Assembly: GCF_003347595.2 (NCBI RefSeq)
Contig: NZ_QCZK02000025.1
Location: forward strand, 1-60,820
Direction of reading: 5' to 3'
Length of the DNA stretch: 60,820 bases
Source: Botryobacter ruber
Lineage (GTDB): Bacteria > Bacteroidota > Bacteroidia > Cytophagales > Hymenobacteraceae
The position numbers and the translations under genes are program-made. Under the pieces are notes generated by a model, which was given only the letters and a program-made list of their open reading frames with translations, made no database searches and was not told the DNA's origin. Positions 59,997 through 60,820 of the stretch are shown here, in pieces (position 1 is the stretch's first letter; each line of letters begins with the position of its first letter).

Positions 59997-60496
59997 GTGC
60001 GCCCAGTATGGGCACCTGGTACTGAAGGTACCAAATTATGCCAGAGGGTGCAAGTCCCTTGCAGGCGAGTTGGTGAAGCCTGTTAGCTCCGAAATTATCG
60101 GGATTTTCAACAAGCCGCAAGCTGGTTCGGGTGTTGTGAATGATAAAAGTAGCAGGCGCAGCGGGAATGGTGGCAGGTACAGCAAAAGAAGCAAGTATAC
60201 AGGGCAAACTCAAAGACATCGACAGTTGGATACGCAACAGATTGAGGCACTGCATCTGGCATGACTGGAAACGACCGGAACGGAAAAGGAAGAACCTGAT
60301 TCGGCTGGGCGTTCCGAAAGGTCAGGCCTACGCCTGGAGCAGGACCAGGAAAGGAGGCTGGGCTGTAGCTCAAAGTCCGATGCTGATAACGACGGTGACG
60401 GGGAAACGGCTTGTCCGAAGGGGGTATGAATCATTGCTCGATTACTACAAGAAAGTAGCTCCACAGCTTAACGAACCGCTGTATACGAGACCCGTA
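59997..60496 (+). mobile_element. Group II intron remnant with deleted reverse transcriptase
   Basis: The 5' end GTGCGCCCAGTATGGGC and a following GAGGGTGCAAGTCCCTTGC segment are typical of domain I of bacterial group II introns. About 150 bases later the sequence jumps into the last quarter of the intron-encoded protein, so the reverse transcriptase and first maturase parts are missing. The joint coincides with a dispersed repeat copy. The 3' part (domains V and VI) is not in the window because a 162-bp repeat starts at 60497. Confidence 0.8.
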
Positions 60497-60559
60497 GGGA
60501 GTGTAAACGAAACTGTGTCACTCATTTTTTTAATGGCTTTTTTGATGTTACGGCTTTAG
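60140..60559 (+). pseudogene. C-terminal maturase part of a group II intron protein
   Basis: Homology covers about 60190-60496: 'LKDIDSWIRNRLRHCIWHDWKRPERKRKNLIRLGV', 'QAYAWSRTRKGGWAVAQSPML' and 'YESLLDYYKKVAPQLNEPLYTRPV', the conserved maturase (domain X) end of intron-encoded reverse transcriptases. The reverse transcriptase motifs (such as YADD) are absent. The upstream codons 'VAGAAGMVAGTAKEAS' come from the dispersed repeat, and the codons after TRPV come from the tandem repeat. It cannot be an active retroelement protein. Confidence 0.85.
60157..60191 (+). repeat. Dispersed repeat copy at the intron deletion joint
   Basis: GCGCAGCGGGAATGGTGGCA then GGTACAGCAAAAGAAG. Nearly identical over 25 bases to the copy at 46351-46375. 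Confidence 0.75.
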
Positions 60560-60820
60560 CCTAACATCAAAAAAGTCAAACCCTCAGGTGGGTCCTGAGT
60601 CTTTCCTCAAACATGATAAAAAGCTGAGAGAAAGTCAAGGCCCAGTTAGGCAGTGGCAGGGAGTGTAAACGAAACTGTGTCACTCATTTTTTTAATGGCT
60701 TTTTTGATGTTACGGCTTTAGCCTAACATCAAAAAAGTCAAACCCTCAGGTGGGTCCTGAGTCTTTCCTCAAACATGATAAAAAGCTGAGAGAAAGTCAA
60801 GGCCCAGTTAGGCAGTGGCA
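60497..60820. repeat. Two perfect tandem copies of a 162-bp unit at the window end
   Basis: Units 60497-60658 and 60659-60820 are identical as far as I can read. Each starts GGGAGTGTAAACGAAACTGT, then holds a strong hairpin (CTTTTTTGATGTTA with TAACATCAAAAAAG around GGCTTTAGCC) and a smaller one (CTCAGGTGGGTCCTGAG). The first bases resemble terminal inverted repeats of some IS256-type elements; that link is uncertain. The unit interrupts the intron protein. Confidence 0.8.

Overview
The window looks like part of a Bacteroidota chromosome, most likely Cytophagales of the Hymenobacteraceae/Pontibacter kind. Supporting signs are promoters with a TAnnTTTG -7 box, a CarB without the C-terminal allosteric domain, a BT4734/DUF3987 replication module, a Bacteroidetes-type integrase and a moderate GC content in the chromosomal part. 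The species is an inference. The last 162 bases exactly repeat the 162 before them and end at the window edge, so the window may be a whole contig ending in a repeat.

Layout. (1) 1-10342: the right part of an AT-rich integrative element. It ends in a 3' tRNA fragment (attR, anticodon CAT) next to its tyrosine integrase. Inward from attR lie a coiled-coil protein, an excisionase-like protein, an HTH protein, a DUF3987 ATPase and a BT4734/PriCT primase-like protein. Then comes a complete His-Xaa-Ser system (hxsA, hxsD, hxsB, hxsC) as cargo, with an HNH-like fragment at the left edge. (2) 10.6-19.7 kb: a type I restriction-modification island (hsdM, a GxxExxY gene, an interrupted hsdS, hsdR, a YhcG/DUF1016 nuclease). 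A GAACTATGATTT repeat family is threaded through it and one hairpin copy sits in frame inside hsdS. (3) 20.5-29.9 kb: a sulfur cluster on the minus strand (SoxB-like phosphoesterase, DoxX-DsrE fusion, YedE pair, persulfide-dioxygenase/rhodanese protein, porin, UspA, small exported Cys protein). Four of its promoters carry a CRP/FNR-type operator at exactly the same distance from the -7 box. (4) 30-47.7 kb: GH31 with PA14, a PaoABC-type molybdenum oxidoreductase, an MFS transporter, GH13, an AI-2E-type permease, a PmoA-family lipoprotein, an MBL protein and several small lipoproteins. (5) 47.8-55.8 kb: a TetR regulator divergent from a bioA-accB-accC-carB-carA run. This accB has Gln where the biotinylated Lys should be. 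(6) 56-60.8 kb: an ABC-F protein, FKBP, YjdM and a higBA module between two 47-bp direct repeats. The second repeat touches the 5' end of a group II intron that has lost most of its reverse transcriptase and is cut off by a 162-bp tandem repeat.

A short dispersed sequence (core GTGGTGGCAGGTGCAG) occurs about twelve times from 23.6 to 60.2 kb and never in the first 23 kb. It lies in gaps, in three reading frames and at the deletion joint of the intron. The strongest candidates for new biology are the Lys-to-Gln BCCP in a bioA/accC/carBA operon, the fixed-spacing sulfur regulon, and the His-Xaa-Ser RiPP-like system carried on a tRNA-inserted island.
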